DNA of 54,838 nt from JAEVLT01 sp964484065 (lineage in GTDB: Bacteria > Bacillota > Bacilli > Bacillales > Cytobacillaceae). The notes under the pieces are model-generated. The model worked only from the letters and a program-made list of their open reading frames with translations. It searched no databases and was not told the DNA's origin. Position numbers and translations under genes: made by a program. This document shows positions 35,472-44,608 of the stretch, in pieces; the first letter of the stretch is position 1, and every line of letters begins with the position of its first letter. The DNA lies in NCBI GenBank assembly GCA_964484065.1, contig CAZAEW010000020.1:1-54838 (forward strand), written 5' to 3'.

Positions 35472-36236
35472 TTAACTCTTAGATGTCGTAAACTCACAAA
35501 TCAAGCGGATAACTGCTTGTTCCCATTGATAGCTGTTAAATGTATGGCCTGCTCCCTCAATCGGATAAAAAAGGGCATTATTCTTATAGCATTTTTCAAT
35601 ATACAAGGAGGACACCTCGAATGGTACGGTCTCATCTTGCGTGCCATGAATCAGCAGAACTTTTTTCTGATAACCGGCAGCTATCTTCCAAACATCAATC
35701 GTGCTTAATTCTTCGATAAATCTTTTCCCTACAGCATTTCCACCTAAATCATAGGCATCAATTTCCTCAATAAAAGGGGCAGCCCCTGAATACTCAGCCG
35801 CTAAACGGCTCATTGTCCCGGCCGGTGCCATCAGAATAAGTTTATCGATTTGCTCATTTAACTCTCCTGCAAGCAGACTCGCTACTAATCCACCCATGCT
35901 CAGCCCCAAAAGAGTAATGGAATTCTCATCTACCGCCCGGTGCCCCTTGACATAATCAAAAACGGTTCTTGCTTCTGATAACTCATTTAAAACCGTCATA
36001 TTTTCAAAATCCCCATCGCTTTCGCCGCTGCCAAGAAAATCAAAGCGAAAGCAAGCAATCCCTTTTTCCTCTAATGCTCTTGAAATTTTTAAAAAAAGGC
36101 GATGCGGTTCAAGTTTTGTTCCCGTGAACCCATGAAACAAAATCACTGCAGGAAGTTTTTCCCCTGATGGAATATGCTCCATTCCTCTAAGCACCATCCC
36201 GTTATGCATAACTGTAATTGCCTGCTGTGTCATCAA
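35472..36236 (-). CDS. alpha/beta hydrolase, esterase type
   Basis: A 254-residue cytosolic serine hydrolase. The nucleophile is Ser113 in GLSMGG, the acid is Asp201 in HGTQDETVP, the base is His231 in GAGHTF, and the oxyanion loop is FHGFTGTK. The overall pattern resembles Est1E-type cinnamoyl/feruloyl esterases. That would suit a plant cell-wall-degrading lifestyle alongside the galacturonate and galactoside genes, but substrate assignment is inference. No signal peptide is present. It is downstream of the alpha-galactosidase on the opposite side of a 97-base gap and may be separately transcribed from it. Confidence 0.88.
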   Translation of the reverse strand: MMTQQAITVMHNGMVLRGMEHIPSGEKLPAVILFHGFTGTKLEPHRLFLKISRALEEKGIACFRFDFLGSGESDGDFENMTVLNELSEARTVFDYVKGHRAVDENSITLLGLSMGGLVASLLAGELNEQIDKLILMAPAGTMSRLAAEYSGAAPFIEEIDAYDLGGNAVGKRFIEELSTIDVWKIAAGYQKKVLLIHGTQDETVPFEVSSLYIEKCYKNNALFYPIEGAGHTFNSYQWEQAVIRLICEFTTSKS

Positions 36237-36333
36237 GACTTACCTCTCTCTTTATGTGGATTGTATTTCTTCTTTACTTCTCTTAAAAAGTAAGAAATCC
36301 TTCCCATTCTTATCGAATAAATGTTAAGCATCA

Positions 36334-38523
36334 TCATTTTTGTTTTGCAAATCGCCAAAAGATACTTGCGAAATCCCCTTTTAGTTGAGGAAGCCTGATT
36401 CCGGCATACATTAACTCATCTCCTCCATAAACCTTTCCGGTGTCGGCATGCTTATATAAATAGCCCGGATTCAGACCTTTTAGCTTTAAGCTGGCTAAGG
36501 GTGGATTAGGCTGAGCTAATATTCTGTAATAGCCGACAACGGCCTCCGTTCCGTCCTCCGAAACAAACATCCAGGCCGCTTCATTTCCGTCAAACGGACT
36601 TGCCATCCGGTAAAAAACGCCGTATTGAACGATATGTCGGACTTCTTTATAGAGAAGAACTTGCTGCTTGATTTCATCCAGTTCTTTTGCAGACAGCTTT
36701 GTTAAATCAAGTTCATATCCCAAATTTCCGCAGCTCATCACATGGCCTCGAAAGGAAAGCGGAGTGACACGTCTGACTTGGTGATTGGGAACTGCAGAAA
36801 CATGGGCGCCCATCGTAACCGGGGGATAAACGATGCTTGTTCCATATTGGATTTTCAGACGGGAAACAGCATCAGTATTGTCACTTGTCCAGACCTGGGG
36901 CATGTAATAAAGCATCCCCGGGTCATAACGTCCGCCGCCGCCTGAACAGCTTTCAAATAAAATTTCAGGAAACCGTGATGTGATTTTTTCGATAATCCGA
37001 TATAAGCCGAGCATGTAACGGTGAGCCGTTTCCCGCTGCCGTTCTGGGGGCAGACCGGCAGAACCAATTTCGGTCATATGGCGGTTCATATCCCATTTTA
37101 CATAAGAAATGGGCGCGCTCGATAGCACGCTGGATACAGCCTCAATAATATAATCGCACACTTCTTTTCTTGATAAATCCAAAACAAGCTGGCTCCGTCC
37201 TTCTGACCGTTTCCGGTTTGGTACATGCAGGCACCAATCAGGATGTTTTTGATAAAGTTTACTATTGACGGAAATCATCTCCGGTTCAAACCAGAGACCA
37301 AATTCCATTCCTACCCCGCGGATTTTATGAGCCAGATCATTTAAACCATTTGGCAGTTTTCGTTTATCGACCACCCAGTCGCCTAAGGAGCTTTTATCAT
37401 TATCCCGCTTGCCAAACCAGCCGTCATCAAGAACAAAAAGTTCGATACCGGCCTTTTTAGCCGTTTTTGCTATTTCCACGAGCCTGTCAGCAGTAAATTT
37501 CATATAAGTTGCTTCCCAGTTATTTATTAACACCGGCCGGAGGAGATCGCGGTGGAATCCTCTGCATAATCGTGTCCGGTAAAGCTCATGATAGGTCTGC
37601 GACATTCCCCCCAGGCCGTGATAGGAATAAACCATGACAGCTTCAGGGGTTTGGAAGGTTTCTCCCGGCTCTAACAGCCAGCTAAAATCAAAAGGATTGA
37701 TACCGATTGATGCTCTTGCGGTATGAAACTGATCCGCCTCGACCTGTGCCAGAAAATTGCCGCTATAAACAAGGCTGAAGCCATAAACTTCGCCGCTGTC
37801 CTCACAACAGTCTTTTCGAAGCAGGGCAAAAAAAGGATTATGCTGATGACTGCTGGCCCCGCGCCTGCTTTCAACCGCTTGAATACCAGGAGCAATTGGT
37901 CTTCTGGCAATGTTTCTTTCATTAATATGTGCCCCATCTAAAGTCAGTAAATCGTAGCGATCATCCTGAAAATCCACGCTCATACTTAAGGCACGGAGCA
38001 GCTTGAGCTTTTCCTTGCCTTTATTTTGAAAAAAAACAGAGCGGGAGAGTACATTATACTTTTCAAAAGTGGTATACGTCAGGGTGATTTCAAGGTTAAG
38101 CAATGAATCTTCGAGAGTAATTTCCAATGTTTCCGCTTCGCTGTCATCCTCAACATATACAGCAGGAAGTTCTTTAAGCCGTGGTTTGCCTTTAATAATA
38201 ATATGTCTTTTGTAACGAAGGTCGGTAATCATCGAGCCATTTTCCAATTGGATTTGGTAGGCAGGGGAACGAAAATCGGTATTTCCGTATGCAGGATATT
38301 CCTGTGGCAGCGTGTCCAGGGAAAAAGTCCTGTCTGCAGGGTCCGGGTTTGGTGAAAATCCGCGGCTGACAAACACTAGCGGGTTGCTGTTTCGATCGTT
38401 TGATAGTTTCCTTCCCCAATACAAATGAGCAAGATATCCTTCCCTGACAATCTGCATCACGTAACTGAAATCTTTCCCTTTCAGATGAAAAATCCTTTCT
38501 TTCGCTTCAAAAACAATCCCCAC
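36334..38523 (-). CDS. GH36 alpha-galactosidase
   Basis: A 729-residue cytosolic retaining glycosidase releasing terminal alpha-1,6-galactose from melibiose or raffinose-type sugars. Nucleophile Asp478 is in YVKWDMNRH and acid/base Asp548 is in WTSDNTDA; both numbers coincide with those known for Geobacillus AgaB/AgaN. Other GH36 motifs are WEATYMKF, LDDGWFGKRDND, GLWFEPEM and ESCSGGGGRYD. It has normal family length, with an N-terminal beta-supersandwich (1-330) and a barrel (330-640). GTG 38523 is preceded by a strong GGAGGTGAT. No dedicated transporter is adjacent. Inverted repeats upstream (38544-38578) may be regulatory. Confidence 0.95.
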   Translation of the reverse strand: MGIVFEAKERIFHLKGKDFSYVMQIVREGYLAHLYWGRKLSNDRNSNPLVFVSRGFSPNPDPADRTFSLDTLPQEYPAYGNTDFRSPAYQIQLENGSMITDLRYKRHIIIKGKPRLKELPAVYVEDDSEAETLEITLEDSLLNLEITLTYTTFEKYNVLSRSVFFQNKGKEKLKLLRALSMSVDFQDDRYDLLTLDGAHINERNIARRPIAPGIQAVESRRGASSHQHNPFFALLRKDCCEDSGEVYGFSLVYSGNFLAQVEADQFHTARASIGINPFDFSWLLEPGETFQTPEAVMVYSYHGLGGMSQTYHELYRTRLCRGFHRDLLRPVLINNWEATYMKFTADRLVEIAKTAKKAGIELFVLDDGWFGKRDNDKSSLGDWVVDKRKLPNGLNDLAHKIRGVGMEFGLWFEPEMISVNSKLYQKHPDWCLHVPNRKRSEGRSQLVLDLSRKEVCDYIIEAVSSVLSSAPISYVKWDMNRHMTEIGSAGLPPERQRETAHRYMLGLYRIIEKITSRFPEILFESCSGGGGRYDPGMLYYMPQVWTSDNTDAVSRLKIQYGTSIVYPPVTMGAHVSAVPNHQVRRVTPLSFRGHVMSCGNLGYELDLTKLSAKELDEIKQQVLLYKEVRHIVQYGVFYRMASPFDGNEAAWMFVSEDGTEAVVGYYRILAQPNPPLASLKLKGLNPGYLYKHADTGKVYGGDELMYAGIRLPQLKGDFASIFWRFAKQK

Positions 38524-38543
38524 ACTTTATCACCTCCGGTGAC

Positions 38544-38578
38544 TTAGCTATTTTCAGCTAAATGTATGATTTATACAT
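38544..38578. promoter_or_regulatory. inverted repeats upstream of alpha-galactosidase gene
   Basis: Two short palindromes sit back to back: TTAGCT-ATTTTC-AGCTAA (38544-38561) and ATGTAT-GATTT-ATACAT (38562-38578). Their place 20-55 bases before the start suits an operator or promoter region. No regulator is assigned. Confidence 0.35.
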
Positions 38579-38628
38579 AAAAAAATGAACCAAATAAATA
38601 TTCATTTTTCCTATATTAGGTACAACTA

Positions 38629-38662
38629 AAAAAAGAGCCTGAGGTTACCTTCAGGCTCTTTA
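38629..38662 (-). terminator. intrinsic terminator of galacturonate operon
   Basis: Stem AAAGAGCCTGA / TCAGGCTCTTT with a short apical extension, followed on the minus strand by T6. It is 20 bases after the kdgK stop. Confidence 0.85.
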
Positions 38663-38681
38663 ATACGATCCACTATTCGAT

Positions 38682-39665
38682 TTATCTTGTTACATCCGCT
38701 TTGCCTAAGAGAATCCGATTTAACTCTTCAAGGGCCGGGATGCCCTCCCAATCCCCTTTGAATTGGGTGGCCAATGCCCCTAGCGCATTCGCACGGACTA
38801 ATGCTTTTTCTAATGACGCCGCTGTTAATTCAGCCTGCTCATCCAGGTATACCGACAGAAACCCTGCCGCAAAAGCATCACCGGCCCCGACGGTATCCAC
38901 AACGCTGGAAACGGTATATGGTGCTGCTTTAACCGAGAGCTCCCGGCTAAAACCGACTGAACCCTCTGCACCCAGTTTTAGGATCACCAGTTGTGCACCC
39001 ATATCAAGAAACAACTGTCCGTACTCTTCGATTGAATGTTCTCCTGACAAAAATTCGGCCTCCTCAAGCCCCGGCAGAAATACATCGCATAACGGGATCA
39101 GCGAGAGAAGAACCTCTCTTGCTTCTTCCTCGCTCCAAAGCTTCCGGCGCAGATTGGGATCGAAAGAAATCGTCAGTCCTTTTTCTCTGGCCAGTTTCAT
39201 CGTTTTTCGGACAGCTTCAGCGGTATGTTCCCCTAAAGCAGGTGTAATTCCAGTCACATGCAGGTGTCTTGCTCCCTCGAACCAGCTTTCCTTGACATCA
39301 GATGGTTCGAGTTTGCTAGCGGCTGAATTTTTTCGATAATAGTAAACCATTGGATCCCCAAAGCTTTTATTTTCTTTAAAATAAACAGCGGTTGGCGCCT
39401 GGTTATCGCGAATACTCTCGGATACATCCACGCCCTCCCCGGCAAGAGTTGATAAAATGTATTCTCCGAAAGGGTCATTCCCGACCCGGCTGATCCACTT
39501 TACCTTTTTGCCCATACGTGTTAGTCCAATCGCCACATTTGATTCTGCACCAGCTAATGATTTTGTAAAAAGCGGTTCATATTTTATGGTCTTGTCGCCG
39601 ATTCCCTGAAAAAGAACCATGCTTTCTCCAATCGTAACCACATCTGGACCTTTATTTTGCATCAT
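38682..39665 (-). CDS. kdgK: 2-dehydro-3-deoxygluconokinase
   Basis: PfkB-family kinase (about 328 residues) phosphorylating KDG to KDPG with ATP. Visible are the N-terminal VVTIGESMVLF, the sugar-binding AGAESNVAIGLTRMG, and the PfkB signature DTVGAGDAFAAGFL near residue 265 with the catalytic Asp. Its position after kdgA at the end of the uxa cluster fixes the substrate as KDG with good confidence. I start it at ATG 39665 (or the adjacent ATG), preceded by GAGGTG. The spacer to kdgA carries a 21-bp repeat array. Confidence 0.93.
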   Translation of the reverse strand: MMQNKGPDVVTIGESMVLFQGIGDKTIKYEPLFTKSLAGAESNVAIGLTRMGKKVKWISRVGNDPFGEYILSTLAGEGVDVSESIRDNQAPTAVYFKENKSFGDPMVYYYRKNSAASKLEPSDVKESWFEGARHLHVTGITPALGEHTAEAVRKTMKLAREKGLTISFDPNLRRKLWSEEEAREVLLSLIPLCDVFLPGLEEAEFLSGEHSIEEYGQLFLDMGAQLVILKLGAEGSVGFSRELSVKAAPYTVSSVVDTVGAGDAFAAGFLSVYLDEQAELTAASLEKALVRANALGALATQFKGDWEGIPALEELNRILLGKADVTR

Positions 39666-39685
39666 TTGTCCACACCTCAATGGAT

Positions 39686-39754
39686 ATCTACCTATTTCCC
39701 GAATATATCTACCTATTACCTAAGTTTATCTACCTATTTCCCAAAGATATCTAC
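39686..39754. repeat. 21-bp periodic array between kdgA and kdgK
   Basis: ATCTAC occurs at 39686, 39707, 39728 and 39749, exactly 21 bp apart, within units of the form GATATCTACCTATTTCCCGA. The last unit overlaps the kdgA stop codon. On the transcript this gives repeated GGUAGAU. The consensus resembles the reverse complement of the array at 24755-24880 (GANNTCTAC followed by TTC-C). Confidence 0.85.
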
Positions 39755-40401
39755 ATTTTCACTTCACTTGCGAGTTTGCTGTACAGGCTGGCAAGCTGGG
39801 TGATTTGCTCAAAATCACCTTTTTCAATCAAGCTGTTGTTGACTAGGTTTCCTCCTAAGCCGACTGCCGCTGCACCATAACCCAGCACTTCTTTGATATT
39901 ATCGGCGTTAACTCCTCCTGTTGCCATCATCGGAATATGGTTAAGAGGCGCCCGCAAATCTTTTATATATTTCACACCAAGCGATCCGATGGGAAAAACC
40001 TTAACCGCTCTAGCACCAAGATTATAGGCTCTGACGATTTCCGACGGCGTCATCGTTCCGGGCCAAACCTCCAAGCCTTGTTCAAGGCCGTACGATAATA
40101 CTTCTTCATCAAGATTTGGAGAAATAATATATTCCGCACCGGCTTGAACAGCTTCCTTGGCCATTTTAAGGTTTAAAACCGTTCCCGCACCAATATGCAG
40201 GCGGTCGCCAAATTCCCCTTTCCAATCATTAATCATATTTAAAGCACCCTCTGTATTCAGGGTAACTTCCAAAAAGGAAATCCCGCCGGCTGCGAGAGCT
40301 TTCGCGGTTTGTTCGCCGCGCTCTTTCGGAATTCCCCGGACAATCGCCACAATTTTTTCTTTTTGCAGCTCTAACAGTAAATCTTTTTTCAACCCTTTCA
40401 A
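39751..40401 (-). CDS. kdgA: 2-dehydro-3-deoxyphosphogluconate (KDPG) aldolase
   Basis: Class I aldolase (216 residues, TIM barrel) cleaving KDPG to pyruvate and glyceraldehyde-3-phosphate, the final step of the hexuronate route. Schiff-base Lys134 is in AVKVFPIG and catalytic Glu45 is in FLEVTLNT. IVAIVRG, GAGTVLN and the phosphate-binding MMATGGVN are also typical. A 38-base gap separates it from uxaA, consistent with one transcript. Confidence 0.95.
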   Translation of the reverse strand: MKGLKKDLLLELQKEKIVAIVRGIPKERGEQTAKALAAGGISFLEVTLNTEGALNMINDWKGEFGDRLHIGAGTVLNLKMAKEAVQAGAEYIISPNLDEEVLSYGLEQGLEVWPGTMTPSEIVRAYNLGARAVKVFPIGSLGVKYIKDLRAPLNHIPMMATGGVNADNIKEVLGYGAAAVGLGGNLVNNSLIEKGDFEQITQLASLYSKLASEVKM

Positions 40402-40439
40402 CCTCCAAATGAAATTTGCCTTTCAAGGGCAAGTTCAAA

Positions 40440-41927
40440 TTATAAAGTGACTCCGGTTTTAAAAATCGCAATTTCTCTAAAATCATTTATTTCATTGTTC
40501 ACTTGCCCGCCGCTGGCAACTTTAATAATGTATTCAATAAACTCGCGCAGCACTTCCTCGACCGGACGCTCCAACAATGATCCCGCGTTAAAATCAATCC
40601 AGTGCGGCTTTGACTCAAACAGCGCGGTATTCGTTGAAACCTTCATCGTCGGAACGTAGGTTCCAAACGGTGTTCCCCGTCCGGTTGTGAACAGAACAAG
40701 TTGACAGCCTGCAGAAGCTAGGGCTGAAGAAGCAACTAGGTCATTTCCCGGTGCGCTCAACAGATTCAGACCCTTTTCCTTTAGCATTTCACCATATTTT
40801 AAAACGTCCACTACAGTTGACGTTCCTGCTTTTTGCGTACAGCCAAGCGATTTGTCTTCTAACGTGGTAATCCCGCCTGCTTTATTCCCCGGCGAAGGAT
40901 TTTCGTATACAGGCTGGTTGCTTGCCATGAAGTATTCCTTAAAATCATTAATTAATTCTACTGTTTTAAAAAATACTCCTTCATTTGCCGCCCGTTCCAT
41001 CAGAATCGTTTCAGCACCGAACATTTCCGGAACTTCAGTCAGTACTGTTGTCCCGCCTTGGGCAACAAGGAAATCGGAAAGCTTCCCTAACAGCGGGTTC
41101 GCCGTTATTCCTGATAATCCGTCGGAGCCGCCGCATTTTAAGCCAATTTTTAATTCTGATAATGGAACTGATTCGCGCTTATCCTGTTTTGCATTTTCAT
41201 AGATTTCCTTTAACAGCTTAACGCCTTCCTCAATTTCATTCGTTACTTCTTGTGAGACAAGGAACTTGACACGGTCTTCATCAAATTCTCCCAATCCTTC
41301 TTTAAAATCATACAAGTTATTATTTTCACAGCCGAGACCTAAAACGAGAACTCCGCCGGCATTAGGGTGGTGAACCGCATCTCTTAAAATCCTTTTTGTG
41401 TTATCGTGGTCATCTCCGAGCTGAGAACATCCGTAGTTATGCTTTAATACAAGGGTATTTTCAAACGGGCTGATGTCTCCGATTTCTTTTTCAAAACTCT
41501 TCATGATTTTTTCGGCAACACCATTGACGCATCCAACAGTCGGAACAATCCAAAGCTCGTTGCGAATTCCAACTTTGCCATTTTTTCGCTTAAATCCATT
41601 GAAGGTTAATCCCTCATTTTGATAGGGGTTTTCTGTGAGCTTTTGGTTGAATTGATAATCCTCTAAACCATCAAGATTGGTTTTGGTATTTTGCGTATGA
41701 ACATGTTCGCCAACGCTGATTTCCTTCGTTGCATGTCCGATCGGGTAACCGTATTTAATAATATTTTCTCCAGCAGGAATTTCTCTGATGGCAAGCTTAT
41801 GGCCGCGCTTGATCTCCTCTTTGAGCAAAATTTCTTTCCCGCCTGCAAGAATCGTTTCCCCTTTTTGTAAATCCTTCAGAGCGACAATCACATTATCGTT
41901 TTCATTGATTTGGATAAAATCTAACAT
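40440..41927 (-). CDS. uxaA: altronate dehydratase
   Basis: Iron-dependent dehydratase (495 residues) converting D-altronate to 2-keto-3-deoxygluconate. It has an N-terminal SAF domain (about 1-95) and the UxaA catalytic region with RNELWIVPTVGCVNGVAEKI, LKHNYGCSQLGDDH, LGLGCENN and GLKCGGSDGLSGITANP. The full-length fused form is as in B. subtilis and E. coli. GGGGGAG precedes the ATG, 12 bases after uxaB. Confidence 0.96.
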   Translation of the reverse strand: MLDFIQINENDNVIVALKDLQKGETILAGGKEILLKEEIKRGHKLAIREIPAGENIIKYGYPIGHATKEISVGEHVHTQNTKTNLDGLEDYQFNQKLTENPYQNEGLTFNGFKRKNGKVGIRNELWIVPTVGCVNGVAEKIMKSFEKEIGDISPFENTLVLKHNYGCSQLGDDHDNTKRILRDAVHHPNAGGVLVLGLGCENNNLYDFKEGLGEFDEDRVKFLVSQEVTNEIEEGVKLLKEIYENAKQDKRESVPLSELKIGLKCGGSDGLSGITANPLLGKLSDFLVAQGGTTVLTEVPEMFGAETILMERAANEGVFFKTVELINDFKEYFMASNQPVYENPSPGNKAGGITTLEDKSLGCTQKAGTSTVVDVLKYGEMLKEKGLNLLSAPGNDLVASSALASAGCQLVLFTTGRGTPFGTYVPTMKVSTNTALFESKPHWIDFNAGSLLERPVEEVLREFIEYIIKVASGGQVNNEINDFREIAIFKTGVTL

Positions 41928-41939
41928 GGATGCTCCCCC

Positions 41940-43409
41940 TTATTTTACTGCGGTCTCATTCAATACCATTTCCACCGCCTGCTTCATGCCCTTTGTTTCA
42001 ATCATAAACAGATAGTCAGTTACTAAATCCGTCAATCCTTTAACTTCATTTAAGTCCATATCCCAATTCTTTCCATATCCCAGCACAGCTGTGACCATTG
42101 ATTTTAAGCTTTCAACGGAACCGTCAAACTGACTCCATTGTTGACTGAACAATTCCAAGATATCCTGATCATCTGACAGCTTGATGTCCTCTTTGCCTCT
42201 TTTACCTTTATAGAACGAAATCAGCGCTGCAAGGGAGAAGACAAGCTTGCGAGGCAATTCTTTTTTACGGTTTACATACTCCAATACAGATGGCAGATCT
42301 CTTGTTTTGTATTTAGACATTGAGTTTAAAGAAATGCTCATAAGAAAATGTTTGATATAAGGATTCATGAATCTTTCCAGAACGGCGTCTGCAAAATAGT
42401 TTAATTCATCAATTGGCAGATCCAAAGTCGGGATAATTTCATCAAAAATAAGTTCTTTCACAAAGCGGCCGGCCACCGGATGCTCGATTGCTTCCGCTAC
42501 CGTATCCAAGCCGTAAAGATACGAAACCGGAGTCATCGCGGTATGCGCACCATTTAAAATCCGTACTTTTCTAGTTCGGTATGGTGTTAAATCATCCACG
42601 AACAGAGTATTTAGCCCTGCCATATGAGCAGGGAATTCTTCGCGAATCCACTGCGGTCCTTCAATCACCCAGAGATGGAACAGCTCACCGACAACAACCA
42701 TATCATCCTTATAGCCGAGTTCTTTGGTAATTTCATCAATTGTGTCTCTTGGGTAACCCGGTACAATCCGGTCTACAAGGCTGCAGCAAAATGTATTGGC
42801 TTCATGAATCCACCCGACAAACTCTTCACCAAGATTCCATAGAGCTGCGAATTTTAGAACGATTTCTTTCAATTTTTCACCGTTGCGGTCAATCAATTCA
42901 CAAGGAATGATGATAAACCCTTTATCTTTTGCTCCATTAAAAGCTTGGAAGCGGCGGTACAGGAATGCTGTCAGCTTTCCCGGATAGCTTTTTTGCGGAC
43001 GGTCTTCCAAGCGGTCAGTCTCATCGTAAGCAATTCCGGCTTCCGTTGTATTGGAAAAAATAAAGCGCAGCTCCGGATTCTGAGCAAGTTCTGCGAATTG
43101 ATCATATTGTGAATATAGATTCAGCCCTCTGCTAATAGAATTAATTAAAGTGTGTTCGTTAACAGCCTGCCCATCCCTCATTCCCTTCAAATAAAGGGTA
43201 TAAAGTCCGTCTTGCTCATTCAGTTTCTCTACCATCCCGCTGCCAAGCGGCTGAACCACTACTGCACTTCCATTAAAATTCGTTGTTTTATTTAAAACAT
43301 CGATTTGCCAATCAACAAAAGCTCTCAAGAAATTCCCTTCGCCAAACTGTAAAACTTTCTCCGGATATTTTTTATAACCTTCTGCCACATTTTTGTTTAA
43401 CTTTTCCAT
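41940..43409 (-). CDS. uxaB: tagaturonate reductase (altronate oxidoreductase)
   Basis: NADH-dependent polyol-type dehydrogenase (489 residues) reducing D-tagaturonate to D-altronate. It has an N-terminal Rossmann-like region (VLQFGEGNFLRAFVDWQ) and the mannitol dehydrogenase-family signature KVRILNGAHTAMTPVSYLYG with catalytic Lys/Asn/His. ATG 43409 follows GGAGG at a good spacing; an upstream in-frame start lacks a site. A LacI-type half-palindrome lies 20 bases upstream and a terminator separates it from exuR, so it may have its own promoter. Confidence 0.95.
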   Translation of the reverse strand: MEKLNKNVAEGYKKYPEKVLQFGEGNFLRAFVDWQIDVLNKTTNFNGSAVVVQPLGSGMVEKLNEQDGLYTLYLKGMRDGQAVNEHTLINSISRGLNLYSQYDQFAELAQNPELRFIFSNTTEAGIAYDETDRLEDRPQKSYPGKLTAFLYRRFQAFNGAKDKGFIIIPCELIDRNGEKLKEIVLKFAALWNLGEEFVGWIHEANTFCCSLVDRIVPGYPRDTIDEITKELGYKDDMVVVGELFHLWVIEGPQWIREEFPAHMAGLNTLFVDDLTPYRTRKVRILNGAHTAMTPVSYLYGLDTVAEAIEHPVAGRFVKELIFDEIIPTLDLPIDELNYFADAVLERFMNPYIKHFLMSISLNSMSKYKTRDLPSVLEYVNRKKELPRKLVFSLAALISFYKGKRGKEDIKLSDDQDILELFSQQWSQFDGSVESLKSMVTAVLGYGKNWDMDLNEVKGLTDLVTDYLFMIETKGMKQAVEMVLNETAVK

Positions 43410-43428
43410 GATGATTCCTCCTATTTTA

Positions 43429-43442
43429 TGCACACGTTAACA
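43429..43442. promoter_or_regulatory. LacI-family operator-like site upstream of uxaB
   Basis: On the minus strand TGTTAACGTGTGCA. The left half is identical to the perfect palindrome upstream of uxaC, while the right half is degenerate. It is probably bound by the adjacent LacI-type regulator or by CcpA. Confidence 0.5.
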
Positions 43443-43455
43443 TTTTCATTGAAAG

Positions 43456-43487
43456 AAAACCGTTTATAAGGAAAATCTTATAAACGG
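43456..43487 (-). terminator. terminator/attenuator after exuR
   Basis: An 11-bp stem CCGTTTATAAG / CTTATAAACGG followed on the minus strand by TTTTCTTT. It separates exuR from uxaB and may be only partly efficient if the cluster is transcribed through. Confidence 0.7.
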
Positions 43488-43495
43488 GCTATTCT

Positions 43496-44494
43496 TTATT
43501 TTGGAGTTGAAACAGATTTTCGGATAATCAGCTCTGTTTCAACAAAAATCTTGTCACCTTTATGCTCATCACATTGAACAATTTCTAAAATTTTCTCTGC
43601 ACCTAGTTTGCTGATTTTTTCAATATGTTTTTTTACTGTTGTCAGAGACGGATTGGTATAGCGTGCTGATGCAATATCATCAAAGCCAATGATTGAAATA
43701 TCATTCGGTACGTTTAACCCTTTGGCAAACGCCGCATTGATCGCACCAACTGCCATATCGTCATTGGAACAAAAGACAGCAGTAGGCGGGTTTTTCAAAG
43801 AAAGCAGCTGTTCCATTGCCTTATGCCCGCTTTCCATATCATAGTTTCCTTTAACAATATATTCGTTGCGGATTGGTATATTATGATTGATCAACGCCTG
43901 AAGGTATCCTTCACGGCGCTCCAGAGTCGATTTAAAGCCTTTAATCCCCTCGATAATGCCAATATCGCGATGGCCCTTCTGGATCAAATATTTTACGGCC
44001 TGACTCGAGCCTTCCCTGTCGTTTGACAGGATATTGATAATCGATTGATCATTCACTTCCCGATTTAAGACAACCATCGGGATTTTTTGATTTAAAACAT
44101 GGTAGATAAAGGCGTTATCTATCTCACTTTGACTCATTAAAATGATGCCATCAAACCGCTTACCGTGAATCGATGAATAGTCCTGATAATCATCGATTCC
44201 CCGCACAAATAAATTATAGTCGGCATTGATTACGCTGTTGACTCCTTTTACGGTATCAGCAAAGAAACTGGGGGATGTTCCGTTTGTGATACTTGTAAAA
44301 AACAGGCCGATCGTATAAGACTTCTGCATGACGAGGCTTTTGGCATTATAGTTTGGTGTATAGTTTAGTTGAGAGGCCAGCTCCAGAATCTTTTTTTTCG
44401 TTCCCGGTTTAATAAGCGGGCTGTCATTAAGGGCCCGGGATACAGTAGTATGCGATACATTCGCCAGCTTTGCTATATCTTTAATCGTAACCAC
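43496..44494 (-). CDS. exuR: LacI-family transcriptional regulator, ExuR type
   Basis: A 332-residue repressor: helix-turn-helix and hinge at 1-60 (TIKDIAKLANVSHTTVSRALNDSPLI, NYTPNYNAKSL), then a periplasmic-binding-protein-like effector domain (GIIEGIKGF, AVFCSNDDMAVGAINA, ISIIGFDDIASARY). Its position between the symporter gene and uxaB matches ExuR of B. subtilis, which represses hexuronate genes until induced. It is expected to bind TGTTAACG-type palindromes at 47678 and 47765 (inference). GTG start with GGGTGAAG upstream. Confidence 0.88.
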   Translation of the reverse strand: MVTIKDIAKLANVSHTTVSRALNDSPLIKPGTKKKILELASQLNYTPNYNAKSLVMQKSYTIGLFFTSITNGTSPSFFADTVKGVNSVINADYNLFVRGIDDYQDYSSIHGKRFDGIILMSQSEIDNAFIYHVLNQKIPMVVLNREVNDQSIINILSNDREGSSQAVKYLIQKGHRDIGIIEGIKGFKSTLERREGYLQALINHNIPIRNEYIVKGNYDMESGHKAMEQLLSLKNPPTAVFCSNDDMAVGAINAAFAKGLNVPNDISIIGFDDIASARYTNPSLTTVKKHIEKISKLGAEKILEIVQCDEHKGDKIFVETELIIRKSVSTPK

Positions 44495-44608
44495 TTTTCT
44501 TCACCCTTTTTTCTAGCTTACGCTTTAATGTTATCAGGAATCGAGAATTAATTCTAGATAACCTCTCAAGCTATTTTAAGATTATTTCAGAATAAGTCTA
44601 GTGAATAA

